Assembly: GCA_021372355.1 (NCBI GenBank)
Contig: JAJFUQ010000223.1
Location: forward strand, 1-49,758
Direction: 5' to 3'
Source: Nocardiaceae bacterium
GTDB lineage: Bacteria; Actinomycetota; Actinomycetes; Mycobacteriales; Mycobacteriaceae
Length of the DNA stretch: 49,758 nucleotides
The position numbers and the translations under genes were made by a program. Shown here one piece after another: positions 15,319 through 23,752 of this stretch. The notes beneath the pieces are model-generated. The model searched no databases and was not told where the DNA came from. It saw only the letters and a program-made list of their open reading frames with translations. Every line of letters begins with the position of its first letter. The stretch's first letter is position 1.

Positions 15319-17817
15319 ATGAGCGCCACCGAGCAAGCGGAAGCGGCCTGGCAGAAGACCGCCTGCATCCTGTGCGAGAGCAACTGCGGACTGGAAGTGC
15401 AGGTCCGGGATCGCGCGCTGGTGAAGATCCGCGGCGACAAGGCGCACCCCGCCTCGGCGGGCTACACCTGCGAAAAGCCCCTTCGGCTGGACCACTACCA
15501 GAGCAATCCGCATCGGCTCACGAGCCCGCTCCGGCGTCGACCTGATGGCACGTACGAAGAGATCGACTGGAAGACCGCGATCACCGAAATCGCAGCCAAG
15601 CTCGGCGCAATCCGGGACAACCACGGCGGCGACAAGATCTTCTATTACGCCGGTGGCGGCCAGGGAAATCACCTCGGCGCCGCCTACGGTCGAAGCCTTC
15701 TGCACGCGGTCGGCGGCGTCTTCTACTCGAACGCGCTCGCGCAGGAGAAGACGGGCGAGGGCTGGGTCGACAGTGAGCTGTACGGCAGCCACACGTGTGG
15801 GGACTACGAGAAGTCCGAGGTCGCCGTCTTCGTCGGGAAGAACCCGTGGCAGAGTCACGGCGTCGCGCATGCCCGAACCGTCCTGCGCGAGATCTCCCGC
15901 GATCCCAACCGGACCATGATCGTCATCGATCCCCGGCGGTCGGAGACGGCTGCCATCGCCGACATCCACCTTCAGGTCAGGCCGGGAACCGACGCCTGGT
16001 GCCTGACGGCCATCCTGGGCACGCTCGTCCAGGAGAACCTGATCAATCACGCGTGGCTGGCCGAACACGCGACGGGTGTCGATGATGTCCTCGCTGCGCT
16101 ACGTCCTATCGATGTCGCCGACCACAGCCGCCGGTGTGGCGTACCGGAAGACCTGATCCGGACCACCGCGCGTCGCATCGCATCGGCGCAGAGCGTCGCG
16201 ACCTACGAAGACATCGGCGTCCAGCACGGACCCAACAGCACCTTGGTGTCGTACCTCAACAAGCTCATGTGGATCCTCACGGGCAATTTCGGCAAGCCCG
16301 GCGGAGTCCACATGCACTCGTGGCTGTTCCCGCTGGCCGGCTACTGGCATCACATTCCGCCCGAGCGTGCGTCCGCGCTCGTCGCCGGCCGACGTGTCCT
16401 CGGCACTGTCGCGATGAAGCGCGGTGCCGGCTTGTTGCGCGCCTCGATGTCGGGAATGGCCCGCACGTCGCCGACCCGGAAAGCGGCGAATGCGATCTCC
16501 GAGGCAACTCTCAACGCATTCTTCGATGCGGTGTCTGTCCCGCTGGCCCGCTCGATCGCCAACACGTTGAACATGCACAACGCGCCGGAGGTGACCCCGG
16601 TGACCGGGGCCCGGATTCTCGCCGGGCTCGTGCCGGCCAGCTCGATCACCGATGAGATCCTGACCGATCACCCCGACCGGTTGCGCGCGCTGTGGGTCGA
16701 CGCCTCGAATCCGGTGCACTCACTCCCTGAGTCCGCCCGAATGCGTGCGGCGTTCGAGAAGCTCGACCTCTCGGTCGTCGTCGACGTCGCGTTCACCGAG
16801 ACCGCTCGCTGCGCCGACTACGTGCTTCCGGCGACCAGTCAGTTCGAGAAATGGGAAGGCTCGATGTTCACGCTGCACTTCCCGCACAACACGTATCAGC
16901 TGCGAGCACCGCTGATGGATCGCCTCCCGGGCACGCGTCCGGAGCCAGAGATCTACGTCGCGCTCATCGATGAGTTGGGTGTGGTCGACGCGGATCTCAT
17001 CGAGGACCTCACCGCGGCGGCTCGAACCAGCCGAGCAGCGTTCGCGCTGGCCTTCTTCTCGACGATCGCCGCCAAGCCACACCTCGCCGGACTGGTGCCG
17101 TACCTGTTGTACAAAACGCTGGGCTCCACCCTTCCGGCCGGGCAGGAATCGATCGCGGTCGTGTGGGGTATGGCGCACATCTGCGCGATCGCGTATCCCG
17201 ATGCGGTGACCCGAGCGGGCTACCGCGGAACCGGATTCAGTAAGGGCGAGCAGCTTTTCGAGGCGATTCAGAAGCACCGCGAGGGTGTGACGATCACCGA
17301 CGACCGCTACGAGGACGCCTGGAAGTACGTTCACCACGACGACCAGCGGATACACGCCAGCATCCCCGTTCTGCTCACCGAACTCGCCACGCTCGACGCG
17401 ACCGAACCCGACTACACCACGGCGGAGTTCCCGCTCACGTTGTCGGCCGGCGAGCGCCGGGCGTTCACCGCCAACGTGATCTTCCGCGATCCGCAGTGGC
17501 GTCGACGGGACCCGAGCGGTGCTCTGCGGATATCGCCGGCCGACGCGACCGAGCTGCGGATTACGGACGGCGACAACGTCCGCGTGGTCACCGCGGCCGG
17601 TTCCGCGGAAGCCACGGTCGAGGTCTCGGACATCATGCAGAAGGGCCACATCTCGCTGCCCAACGGCCTCGGCGTGACCTACCCGGACTCCGACGGTGTC
17701 GAGGTACAGATCGGCGTCGCACCCAACGACCTCACCACCAACAGCCGCCGCGACAAGTTCTTCAACACCCCGTGGCACAAGAACGTGCCCGCCCGGGTCG
17801 AAGTGCTGACGCCCTAG
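15319..17817 (+). CDS. Molybdopterin-dependent oxidoreductase with [4Fe-4S] site
   Basis: 832 aa of the DMSO reductase / formate dehydrogenase superfamily. The N-terminal [4Fe-4S] ligands are CILCESNC plus the Cys of GYTCEKP. The central Mo-bis-MGD domain shows VGKNPWQSHG, VIDPRRSETA, LRALWVDASNPVHSLP and YVLPATSQFEKWEG. The C-terminal MGD-binding barrel (from about residue 700) shows LRISPADATELRITDGD and ends with a NLTTNSRRDKFFNTP-like stretch. No clear Cys, Sec or Ser Mo ligand is seen where FDH-type enzymes have one, so the substrate is open. It has no partner electron-transfer subunit gene beside it. Start ATG 15319; operator-like palindrome upstream. Confidence 0.85.
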   Translation: MSATEQAEAAWQKTACILCESNCGLEVQVRDRALVKIRGDKAHPASAGYTCEKPLRLDHYQSNPHRLTSPLRRRPDGTYEEIDWKTAITEIAAKLGAIRDNHGGDKIFYYAGGGQGNHLGAAYGRSLLHAVGGVFYSNALAQEKTGEGWVDSELYGSHTCGDYEKSEVAVFVGKNPWQSHGVAHARTVLREISRDPNRTMIVIDPRRSETAAIADIHLQVRPGTDAWCLTAILGTLVQENLINHAWLAEHATGVDDVLAALRPIDVADHSRRCGVPEDLIRTTARRIASAQSVATYEDIGVQHGPNSTLVSYLNKLMWILTGNFGKPGGVHMHSWLFPLAGYWHHIPPERASALVAGRRVLGTVAMKRGAGLLRASMSGMARTSPTRKAANAISEATLNAFFDAVSVPLARSIANTLNMHNAPEVTPVTGARILAGLVPASSITDEILTDHPDRLRALWVDASNPVHSLPESARMRAAFEKLDLSVVVDVAFTETARCADYVLPATSQFEKWEGSMFTLHFPHNTYQLRAPLMDRLPGTRPEPEIYVALIDELGVVDADLIEDLTAAARTSRAAFALAFFSTIAAKPHLAGLVPYLLYKTLGSTLPAGQESIAVVWGMAHICAIAYPDAVTRAGYRGTGFSKGEQLFEAIQKHREGVTITDDRYEDAWKYVHHDDQRIHASIPVLLTELATLDATEPDYTTAEFPLTLSAGERRAFTANVIFRDPQWRRRDPSGALRISPADATELRITDGDNVRVVTAAGSAEATVEVSDIMQKGHISLPNGLGVTYPDSDGVEVQIGVAPNDLTTNSRRDKFFNTPWHKNVPARVEVLTP

Positions 17818-17866
17818 ACGGAGTTTCGTTTCCCAGGATGACCTTGTATCGCCTAGCCTGCATGCC

Positions 17867-18634
17867 GTGACGCTCTATCCGCGCATCTTTGTCGGGACCG
17901 ACGGCTCTGCGGCTGCGGCCCAGGCGATTCGAGTCACGGCGAGCCTGGCGTCCGCGCTCGGCGTTCCATGCGTGCCGATCGTCGCCGCCAACGCCGAACA
18001 AGGCGAGTACTGGGCCAACGAGACCGCCGACAAGGCAGCGCAGAAGTTGACCGAACTCGGCGCCCAGGTCGAGGAGGAAGAGGTCCGCCTCGGTGATCCC
18101 TCGAGCGCCCTGCACGCGTGGACGAAGGAGAACCCGGACTGCCTGTTCATCGTCGGTTCGGAAGGCCTGCACCACGCAGGATCCCGGATCGTCGTGAGCG
18201 TCTCGAACCACCTGTCGCACCACAGTGCTGCGGACGTGTTGTTCACCCGCACCGAGCCCAAGTGGTCGAAAATCGGGCTCGCGACGAACGGTTCCCCGAT
18301 GTCGCGATTGGACGTTCAGCGAGGCCTGGCACTGAGCACGGCACTGGGCGCCCGAGCGCATCTCGTTTCCGTCGGGATCAGCGACAGCGCCGCACGTCGG
18401 ATCGCCGAGCCGGTTGCCGACGCGATCACCGCAGCCGACCCGGCAGCGAAAGTCGAAACCGACGTGCTGCTCGGCGTTCAGCCCGGCCGGACGCTCGCCA
18501 ACGCGAAGGGCTACGACCTACTCGTCATCGGAAACTCGGGCATGGCCGGACCGGGACGGTTCTTCGGGTCGACGGTCAACCACGTGACGCACCACTACAA
18601 CGGCAACCTGCTGTTGGTGAACACGCGCCACTAG
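17867..18634 (+). CDS. Universal stress protein, two Usp domains (paralogue)
   Basis: 255 aa, two Usp domains. Domain 1 begins PRIFVGTDGSAAAAQAI and has FIVGSEGLHHAGSRIVVS; domain 2 begins KIGLATNGSPMSRLDV and ends VIGNSGMAGPGRFFGS. The linker NHLSHHSAADVLFTR is nearly the same as NRLSHHSKADVLFAR in the protein at 11097, so the two are paralogues. GTG 17867 starts 49 nt after the oxidoreductase stop, which suggests co-transcription. The 3' end is 2 nt from the end of the convergent ABC-F gene. Confidence 0.88.
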   Translation: MTLYPRIFVGTDGSAAAAQAIRVTASLASALGVPCVPIVAANAEQGEYWANETADKAAQKLTELGAQVEEEEVRLGDPSSALHAWTKENPDCLFIVGSEGLHHAGSRIVVSVSNHLSHHSAADVLFTRTEPKWSKIGLATNGSPMSRLDVQRGLALSTALGARAHLVSVGISDSAARRIAEPVADAITAADPAAKVETDVLLGVQPGRTLANAKGYDLLVIGNSGMAGPGRFFGSTVNHVTHHYNGNLLLVNTRH

Positions 18635-18636
18635 CC

Positions 18637-20400
18637 CTACTCCGCGAGTTCGGCGAGCTCCATCCACTGCTCTTCGGCCGCCTCTTTCTCGGCCACAACC
18701 TGACGAAGTTGGTTGTCGAGCTCGATGAGCTTGGCTGGGTCGGTCGCGGCGGCCGCCAGGTCTTCGTGCAGTTTCGCCTCTTTCGCGGCGAGCTTCTCGA
18801 TCGCGCGCTCGACCTTGGCGAGTTCCTTGCGGGCCGCACGCGCGGCCGCACCGTCCGTCGCGGGTTTCGCTGCGACGGCTGCCGGCGCTTCCCCTAGCTG
18901 TGCCCGCTTCTCGAGGTACTGCGGGATGCCGCCGGGAAGATTGGTCAGCTTGCCATCGCCGAACAACGCCCACGTCGTGTCGCAGACGCGCTCGATGAGG
19001 TAGCGGTCGTGACTGATGACGACCATCGTGCCCGCCCAGCTGTCGAGCAGGTCTTCGAGCTGCTGGAGGGTGTCGATGTCGAGGTCGTTGGTCGGCTCAT
19101 CGAGAAGCAGGACGTTCGGCTCGCTCATCAGAATTCGAGTCAACTGCAGCCGCCGACGCTCGCCACCGGACAGCTCACCGACCGGGGTCCGCTGCTTGGC
19201 CGGGGTGAATCCCAGTCGCTCGGCGAGCTGACCAGCGCTGATCTCCTTGTCGCCGAGCTGGATTCGCATCGCGATCTCCTGCACGGCCTCGAGGACGCGC
19301 ATCTCGACCGGTAGATCGTCGAGTTCCTGGCGGAGCCAACCGATTTTGACGGTCTGGCCCTGGACCCGCCGGCCCGCAATCGGGGTGACCTCGCCGGCCA
19401 GGGTGCGCAGCAGTGTCGTCTTTCCGGAGCCGTTGACCCCGACGAGGCCGACCCGCTCCCCCGGCGCCAGACGCCACGTGAGGTCTTCGAGCAGCACCCG
19501 GTTATCCGGGGTGGTGATGGTGGCGTCCTCGATCTCGATCACGACCCGACCGAGGCGACGCCGGGCGAACGCCGCCAGGCTCACGCTGTCGCGCAACTGC
19601 GGAACATCGGCGATGAGCGCTTCCGCCTGCTCGATGCGGTACTTCGGCTTCGACGTCCGCGCGGGCGCACCGCGGCGCAACCACGCCAACTCCTTGCGCG
19701 CGAGGTTCCGGCGGCGGGCTTCGGTCGCATCGGCCTGTCGGCCGCGCTCTGCGCGCGCGAAGATCCAGTCGTTGTAGCCGCCCTCGTAGCTCGCGACGCG
19801 ACCGTCGGCGACCTCCCACGTCTTCGTGGCAACGGTGTCGAGGAACCAGCGGTCGTGCGTCACGACCACGACGGCACTGCGGCGGCTCAGGAGGTGCTCG
19901 GCGAGCCACTGCACACCTTCGACATCGAGGTGGTTCGTGGGCTCGTCGAGAACGAGCAGATCGAGGTCGCGAACCAGCGCGGCGGCGAGAGCCACACGTC
20001 GACGCTGACCACCGGAAAGCGAGTCGACCTTGGCGTCGAGGTCATCCTCGAGTTCGCGCAGGCCAATGCCTTCGAGAATGTTCCGAATCCGGGCGTCGCC
20101 GGCCCATTCGTGTTCGGCGGTGCCGAGCGGGTCGAGGACGACACTTCGCACGGTGGCACCCGCGGGCAGGTGGCCGCGCTGCGTCACGACGGCCATGCGC
20201 AGGCCACCCATGCGACTGACGCGCCCCGAGTCCGGCTCGGCGATTCCGGCCAGGATCTCGAGCAGTGTCGTCTTGCCGCCACCGTTGAGTCCGACGACAC
20301 CGATGCGCTCACCCGTCAGGACGCCGAGCGAGACATTGTCCAGCAGAGGCGCGATTCCGAAGGATTTCGAGACTTGTTCCAGGTTGACGAGGTTTGCCAC
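18637..20400 (-). CDS. ABC-F family ATPase
   Basis: 587 aa with two ABC domains and no membrane segments, so a soluble ABC-F protein (ribosome-associated translation factor or antibiotic protection). Domain 1: GLNGGGKTTLLE, SLSGGQRRRVALA, LLVLDEPTNHLD. Domain 2: GVNGSGKTTLLR, ELSGGERRRLQLT, VLLLDEPTNDLD. The C-terminus (about 520-587) is a charged Ala/Glu/Lys coiled coil. GTG 20400 overlaps the ispE stop by 1 nt (TAGTG), so it is the last gene of the rpf-ksgA-ispE operon. Resistance or housekeeping role cannot be told from the sequence. Confidence 0.93.
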   Translation of the reverse strand: MANLVNLEQVSKSFGIAPLLDNVSLGVLTGERIGVVGLNGGGKTTLLEILAGIAEPDSGRVSRMGGLRMAVVTQRGHLPAGATVRSVVLDPLGTAEHEWAGDARIRNILEGIGLRELEDDLDAKVDSLSGGQRRRVALAAALVRDLDLLVLDEPTNHLDVEGVQWLAEHLLSRRSAVVVVTHDRWFLDTVATKTWEVADGRVASYEGGYNDWIFARAERGRQADATEARRRNLARKELAWLRRGAPARTSKPKYRIEQAEALIADVPQLRDSVSLAAFARRRLGRVVIEIEDATITTPDNRVLLEDLTWRLAPGERVGLVGVNGSGKTTLLRTLAGEVTPIAGRRVQGQTVKIGWLRQELDDLPVEMRVLEAVQEIAMRIQLGDKEISAGQLAERLGFTPAKQRTPVGELSGGERRRLQLTRILMSEPNVLLLDEPTNDLDIDTLQQLEDLLDSWAGTMVVISHDRYLIERVCDTTWALFGDGKLTNLPGGIPQYLEKRAQLGEAPAAVAAKPATDGAAARAARKELAKVERAIEKLAAKEAKLHEDLAAAATDPAKLIELDNQLRQVVAEKEAAEEQWMELAELAE

Positions 20401-21332
20401 TAAGGCCTTCCGTGATGATCGGGAATGATTCGGGCGCCATGGACCGGACCCGACGCCACACGCACGCTACGGCACACCCCGGCACCGGCTAGTTCGGCGC
20501 TGACCTGGATCGCCGTCTCGGCGTCCTGGCAGAGGAACGCGCACGTCGGACCCGAACCGGACACGATGCCGGCGAGGGCGCCCGCTTCCTCACCGGCACG
20601 CAACGTTCGGCGCAGCTCCGGCTTGAGGCTCAGCGCGGCGGACTGCAGGTCGTTGCCGATGAGCCCCGCGAGGTGATTGACGTCGCCCTGCACGAGCGTC
20701 TGCATGAGAAGTTCCGGCTCCCCCATGAGCCGAGCCGAGCCGTTCGCGCGCAGGCGATCGAGCTCGCGGAAGACCGACGGCGTGCTCAGCCCGCCCTTCG
20801 CGAGGGCGAGGACCCAGTGGAACGTGTTCCGGGAGAGCACCGGGAGCAGCTTCTCCCCTCGACCCGTTCCGATCGCGGTACCGCCCTGGAGTGCGAAGGG
20901 AACGTCGCTGCCGAGTTCAGCGCCGATTTCGTGCAGTGCGTCGCGGGACAGATCGAGACGCCACAGCGCGTTGAGCCCGACGAGCGTCGCTGCGCAATCG
21001 GCGCTGCCGCCCGCCATTCCGCCGGCCACGGGGATGGACTTGTCGATGTGGATGTCGACCTCGGCGTCGCGCTTGCCGATCTCGGCGAGTACCTCCGCGG
21101 CCTTCCAGACGAGGTTCGACGAGTCGGTCGGAACGTCCGCGGCGCCCTCCCCCTTGACCGACACCGACAGTGCGGTCGACGGCCGGACGGTGATCTCGTC
21201 GTAGATCGACAACGCCTGGAAGACGGTGACGAGATCGTGGTAGCCGTCTGGCCGCAGGTCATCGACCGCGAGGAACAGATTGACCTTCGCGGGGGCTCGG
21301 ACCGTCACCGACCGCGGAACTACCGACAGCAC
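20400..21332 (-). CDS. ispE: 4-diphosphocytidyl-2-C-methyl-D-erythritol kinase
   Basis: IspE phosphorylates CDP-ME in the MEP isoprenoid pathway. 310 aa, GHMP kinase fold: VRAPAKVNLFLAV at the N-terminus, the ATP loop PVAGGMAGGSADCAATLVG, and the C-terminal IVSGSGPTCAFL. GTG 21332 is the annotated start; other in-frame GTG codons a few residues later are possible because no clear Shine-Dalgarno is visible. It lies 20 nt after ksgA, as in M. tuberculosis (rpfB-ksgA-ispE). Confidence 0.96.
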   Translation of the reverse strand: MLSVVPRSVTVRAPAKVNLFLAVDDLRPDGYHDLVTVFQALSIYDEITVRPSTALSVSVKGEGAADVPTDSSNLVWKAAEVLAEIGKRDAEVDIHIDKSIPVAGGMAGGSADCAATLVGLNALWRLDLSRDALHEIGAELGSDVPFALQGGTAIGTGRGEKLLPVLSRNTFHWVLALAKGGLSTPSVFRELDRLRANGSARLMGEPELLMQTLVQGDVNHLAGLIGNDLQSAALSLKPELRRTLRAGEEAGALAGIVSGSGPTCAFLCQDAETAIQVSAELAGAGVCRSVRVASGPVHGARIIPDHHGRP

Positions 21333-21352
21333 AAGGAGTAAGCGTATCTGGC

Positions 21353-22228
21353 TCAGCCGCGACGAGCGGTCGCGAGCCGGACGAAGTCAGCGGTGGTCAA
21401 GGTCTCGCCGCGGGCTGCCGGGTCGATACCGGCGGCTCGAAGCGCCTCCTCCGCCGCGGGAGCACTGCCGGCCCAGCCCGCCAGGGCGGCCCGCAGGGTC
21501 TTGCGGCGCTGTGCGAAAGCTGCGTCGACGACCGCGAAGACCCGCTTCCGAAATTCGGCGTCGGTGGGCCACGGCGACTCTTCGTAACGGTCGATCCGGA
21601 CCAGCCCGGACATCACCTGCGGCGCGGGCCAGAAGACGTTCTTGCCCACCGAACCGGCCCGCGACACGGTTCCGAAGAATCCGGCCTTGACGCTGGGAAC
21701 TCCGTAGACCTTGTTACCGGGACCGGCGGCCAGCCGGTCGGCAACCTCGGCCTGCACCATGACGAGCGCAGTCCGCAGCGTGGGGAGTTCGGCCAGCAGG
21801 TGCAGCAGAACCGGCACGGAGACGTTGTACGGCAGGTTGGCGACCAGAGCTGTCGGCTCGACGTCGAAATCCGCGCGCCGTACTCGCAGGGCGTCCGCAC
21901 CGATGATCTTCAGTCTGTGTGCCTCTGAGGCGGCTCGTTGGGCCACTGTGTCCGGCAGGCGGCCGGCCAAGACGGGGTCGATCTCGACAGCGGTCACCGA
22001 ATCGACGACATCGAGCAACGCGAGCGTCAGCGAACCCAGCCCCGGACCGACCTCGATGACCGCGTCGTTCTCATCGACGCCGGCGACGTCGACGATCCGC
22101 CGAACCGTGTTCGGGTCGTGGACGAAGTTCTGCCCGAGTTGCTTCGTCGGGCGGACGCCGAGTTCCTCGGCAAAGGTGCGGATCTCGGCGGGACCGAGCA
22201 GCGAAACCGTGCCTCGAGCCCGGCTCAC
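21353..22228 (-). CDS. ksgA: 16S rRNA (adenine1518/1519-N6)-dimethyltransferase
   Basis: KsgA dimethylates two adjacent adenines in helix 45 of 16S rRNA during 30S maturation. 291 aa from GTG 22228; a TTG at 22258 would add 10 residues. Motifs: LGQNFVHDPNTVRRIV, SAM motif VIEVGPGLGSLTLAL, catalytic ANLPYNVSVPVL, and a C-terminal helical domain with FAQRRKTLRAAL. It follows rpf by about 30 nt and precedes ispE, so cell-wall remodelling and ribosome maturation share a transcript as in M. tuberculosis. Confidence 0.96.
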   Translation of the reverse strand: MSRARGTVSLLGPAEIRTFAEELGVRPTKQLGQNFVHDPNTVRRIVDVAGVDENDAVIEVGPGLGSLTLALLDVVDSVTAVEIDPVLAGRLPDTVAQRAASEAHRLKIIGADALRVRRADFDVEPTALVANLPYNVSVPVLLHLLAELPTLRTALVMVQAEVADRLAAGPGNKVYGVPSVKAGFFGTVSRAGSVGKNVFWPAPQVMSGLVRIDRYEESPWPTDAEFRKRVFAVVDAAFAQRRKTLRAALAGWAGSAPAAEEALRAAGIDPAARGETLTTADFVRLATARRG

Positions 22229-22258
22229 TGAGTCATTTCCGTCGTCGTCACCCTGCAA

Positions 22259-22972
22259 TCAGAACAAACCGAGCTTGGACGAGCAAGCAGGCCAGGCTCC
22301 CCAGCCCTGCCCGTTGAGCACGCGCTCGGCGACGGCGATCTGCTGGTCCCGGGTGGCGAGGTCGGCTCTGGGTGCGTACGCACCGCCGCCGTAGGCCTGC
22401 CACGTGCCCTGCGTGAACTGCAGACCACCGTAGAACCCGTTGCCGGAATTGATCTGCCAGTTGCCCGTCGCCTCGCATTGCGCGAGGGCGTCCCAGTTCG
22501 CATTTCCGGTGACCGGAGGCGGAGGTGGCGCGAAGTTCTGGGTGTGCTCGGGTTCGGTGGTCGGCACAGTTTCGGTGGTCGGTCTCGGTGCCTCCACAAA
22601 CGACGACGGCGGAGCACTTTGCTCCGTCGTCGTCGGTGAGGCTGGTTCCGGGACCGCGAGGTCCGCGATATCAGAACGGAACTTCTCGTCGGGGATCGTT
22701 GCCACGTCGGGCTCCCAGGCGATCACTTCGTCGTCCGACTCCGGGGCCGGCGGCACGATCGCCTCGAGCAACGCGGCTGAATTCGCAGTCCGGACGTCGG
22801 AGTGCGAGAGAGTGTGGCCGGCCATGCCGCCGACCCCCAGCACGAGCGCTGACGCACCGAGCACGATTCGTGTTGTCGTGAAGACTGGTTCGACTTTGCG
22901 GGCATGGCGACCGACGACACGGGCATGCCCAACTGCTCGGCGATGCTTCGCGACCCGGTAATGCTTACCCAT
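22259..22972 (-). CDS. Resuscitation-promoting factor, short RpfB-position protein
   Basis: 237 aa secreted or membrane-anchored muralytic enzyme. A basic N-terminus (GKHYRVAKHRRAV) is followed by a hydrophobic segment at about residues 40-60 (IVLGASALVLGVGGMAG), a Pro/Thr/Glu-rich linker, and the Rpf transglycosylase domain (about 158-237) with catalytic Glu in AQCEATGNW, plus GFYGGLQFTQGTWQAYGG and CSSKLGLF. It sits in the rpfB slot before ksgA-ispE but lacks the DUF348 and G5 domains of M. tuberculosis RpfB. ATG 22972 is chosen; an overlapping GTG at 22978 is possible. No clear Shine-Dalgarno is seen. Confidence 0.92.
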   Translation of the reverse strand: MGKHYRVAKHRRAVGHARVVGRHARKVEPVFTTTRIVLGASALVLGVGGMAGHTLSHSDVRTANSAALLEAIVPPAPESDDEVIAWEPDVATIPDEKFRSDIADLAVPEPASPTTTEQSAPPSSFVEAPRPTTETVPTTEPEHTQNFAPPPPPVTGNANWDALAQCEATGNWQINSGNGFYGGLQFTQGTWQAYGGGAYAPRADLATRDQQIAVAERVLNGQGWGAWPACSSKLGLF

Positions 22973-22996
22973 GGTCACGGAAGGGTAACGACAATA

Positions 22997-23047
22997 CGAC
23001 GGGAATATCAGCGAATTGACGTAATCAATTCTCCAATATTCCCGTCG
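22997..23047 (-). promoter_or_regulatory. Long hairpin in the leader of the rpf-ksgA-ispE operon
   Basis: A nested inverted repeat: CGACGGGAATAT (22997-23008) with ATATTCCCGTCG (23036-23047), a 4x4 internal loop, then GAATTGA (23013-23019) with TCAATTC (23025-23031) and a 5-nt loop. It lies 25 nt before the rpf start and about 100 nt after the end of the other rpf gene. It could end the upstream rpf transcript or act as a regulated attenuator; the M. tuberculosis rpfB-ksgA-ispE operon is reported to have an RNA switch at this position. No long T-run follows it in the direction of transcription. Confidence 0.7.
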
Positions 23048-23145
23048 CATACCGCCTGACCTGCGGTTACTTATTCACTTTTTGAACTTCTCGGCACCAG
23101 TCGCGATTAATTACAAGATCATCACGAACCACATTTGTCACATTG

Positions 23146-23490
23146 TTAACGCAATCCCAATTGCGAGGAACACGACGGCCAAGCGCCCCAACCCTGGGCG
23201 GCACGGACCTTCTCCGCGATCGCGATCTGCTGCTCACGGGACGCGAGATCCGCTCGGGCCGCGTAGGTGCCGCCGCCGTAGGCATCCCAGGTTCCCTGCG
23301 AGAACTGCAGTCCGCCGTAGTAGCCGTTTCCGGTGTTGGCGGCCCAGTTACCGCTCGCCTCGCAGTTCGCAACGCCATCCCAGTTATGGGCGGCTGCGGC
23401 GTTCGCGACGCCCATCGAGCCGGTGACGATTGCGGTGGACAGAGTACCGAGAAGGAGCGCACGGGAGGTCGACAGCTTCATCGTTGTCAT
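23146..23490 (-). CDS. Resuscitation-promoting factor, short secreted form
   Basis: 114 aa. A signal peptide (MTTMKLSTSRALLLGTLSTA... ending about VANAAAA, residue 34) is followed almost at once by the Rpf domain: AHNWDGVANCEASGNWAANT with the catalytic Glu, GYYGGLQFSQGTWDAYGG, LASREQQIAIAEKV, and CSSQLGLR. This is the minimal RpfA/C/D/E-like layout, cutting peptidoglycan glycan strands outside the cell. ATG 23490 is preferred over an upstream in-frame ATG that would place 11 extra residues before the signal peptide. It is a paralogue of the next gene (22259). Upstream lies a structured leader and a CRP-type site. Confidence 0.92.
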   Translation of the reverse strand: MTTMKLSTSRALLLGTLSTAIVTGSMGVANAAAAHNWDGVANCEASGNWAANTGNGYYGGLQFSQGTWDAYGGGTYAARADLASREQQIAIAEKVRAAQGWGAWPSCSSQLGLR

Positions 23491-23720
23491 TGCGAGAATT
23501 TCTTTCTTTCCGCTCAGCGACATTGCTGGCCTGCCCCATAAGGGTTGGTAATCCGGTCGGGGGGCAGGTCGCTCAGCGCCGATTCCGGTTGCTCTTTCGA
23601 ATTCCGAGGAACTCGAGCTGAAATAACTAAATCATGATCAGGGCCCTATTTGTGGGCAATGTTAGCCAGACCACATTCGATCGCGCGCACGTACAAGGGC
23701 ACTGTTTGCGCAGTTCAACG
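23491..23720 (-). promoter_or_regulatory. Structured 5' leader of the short rpf gene
   Basis: No gene is supported in the 359 nt between this rpf gene and glgP. On the minus strand a TATAAA (23727-23732) suggests a start near 23720 and a leader of about 230 nt. Stems: CTGCCCC/GGGGCAG (23531-23537 with 23561-23567) enclosed by AGCGAC/GTCGCT (23516-23521 with 23568-23573), and a separate GAGTTC/GAATTC-type hairpin with a 4-nt loop around 23594-23612. The 9-mer CGCTCAGCG (plus strand) occurs at 23511-23519 and 23570-23578. It does not show the ydaO (c-di-AMP) consensus boxes. Confidence 0.5.
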
Positions 23721-23752
23721 ATGGTTTTTATAGATCATTAACTTAGCTCAAA

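Noticed and set aside
23491..23720. c-di-AMP (ydaO) riboswitch before the short rpf gene
   Set aside because: Expected because such switches occur before rpf genes, but the conserved boxes are not found on the transcribed strand.
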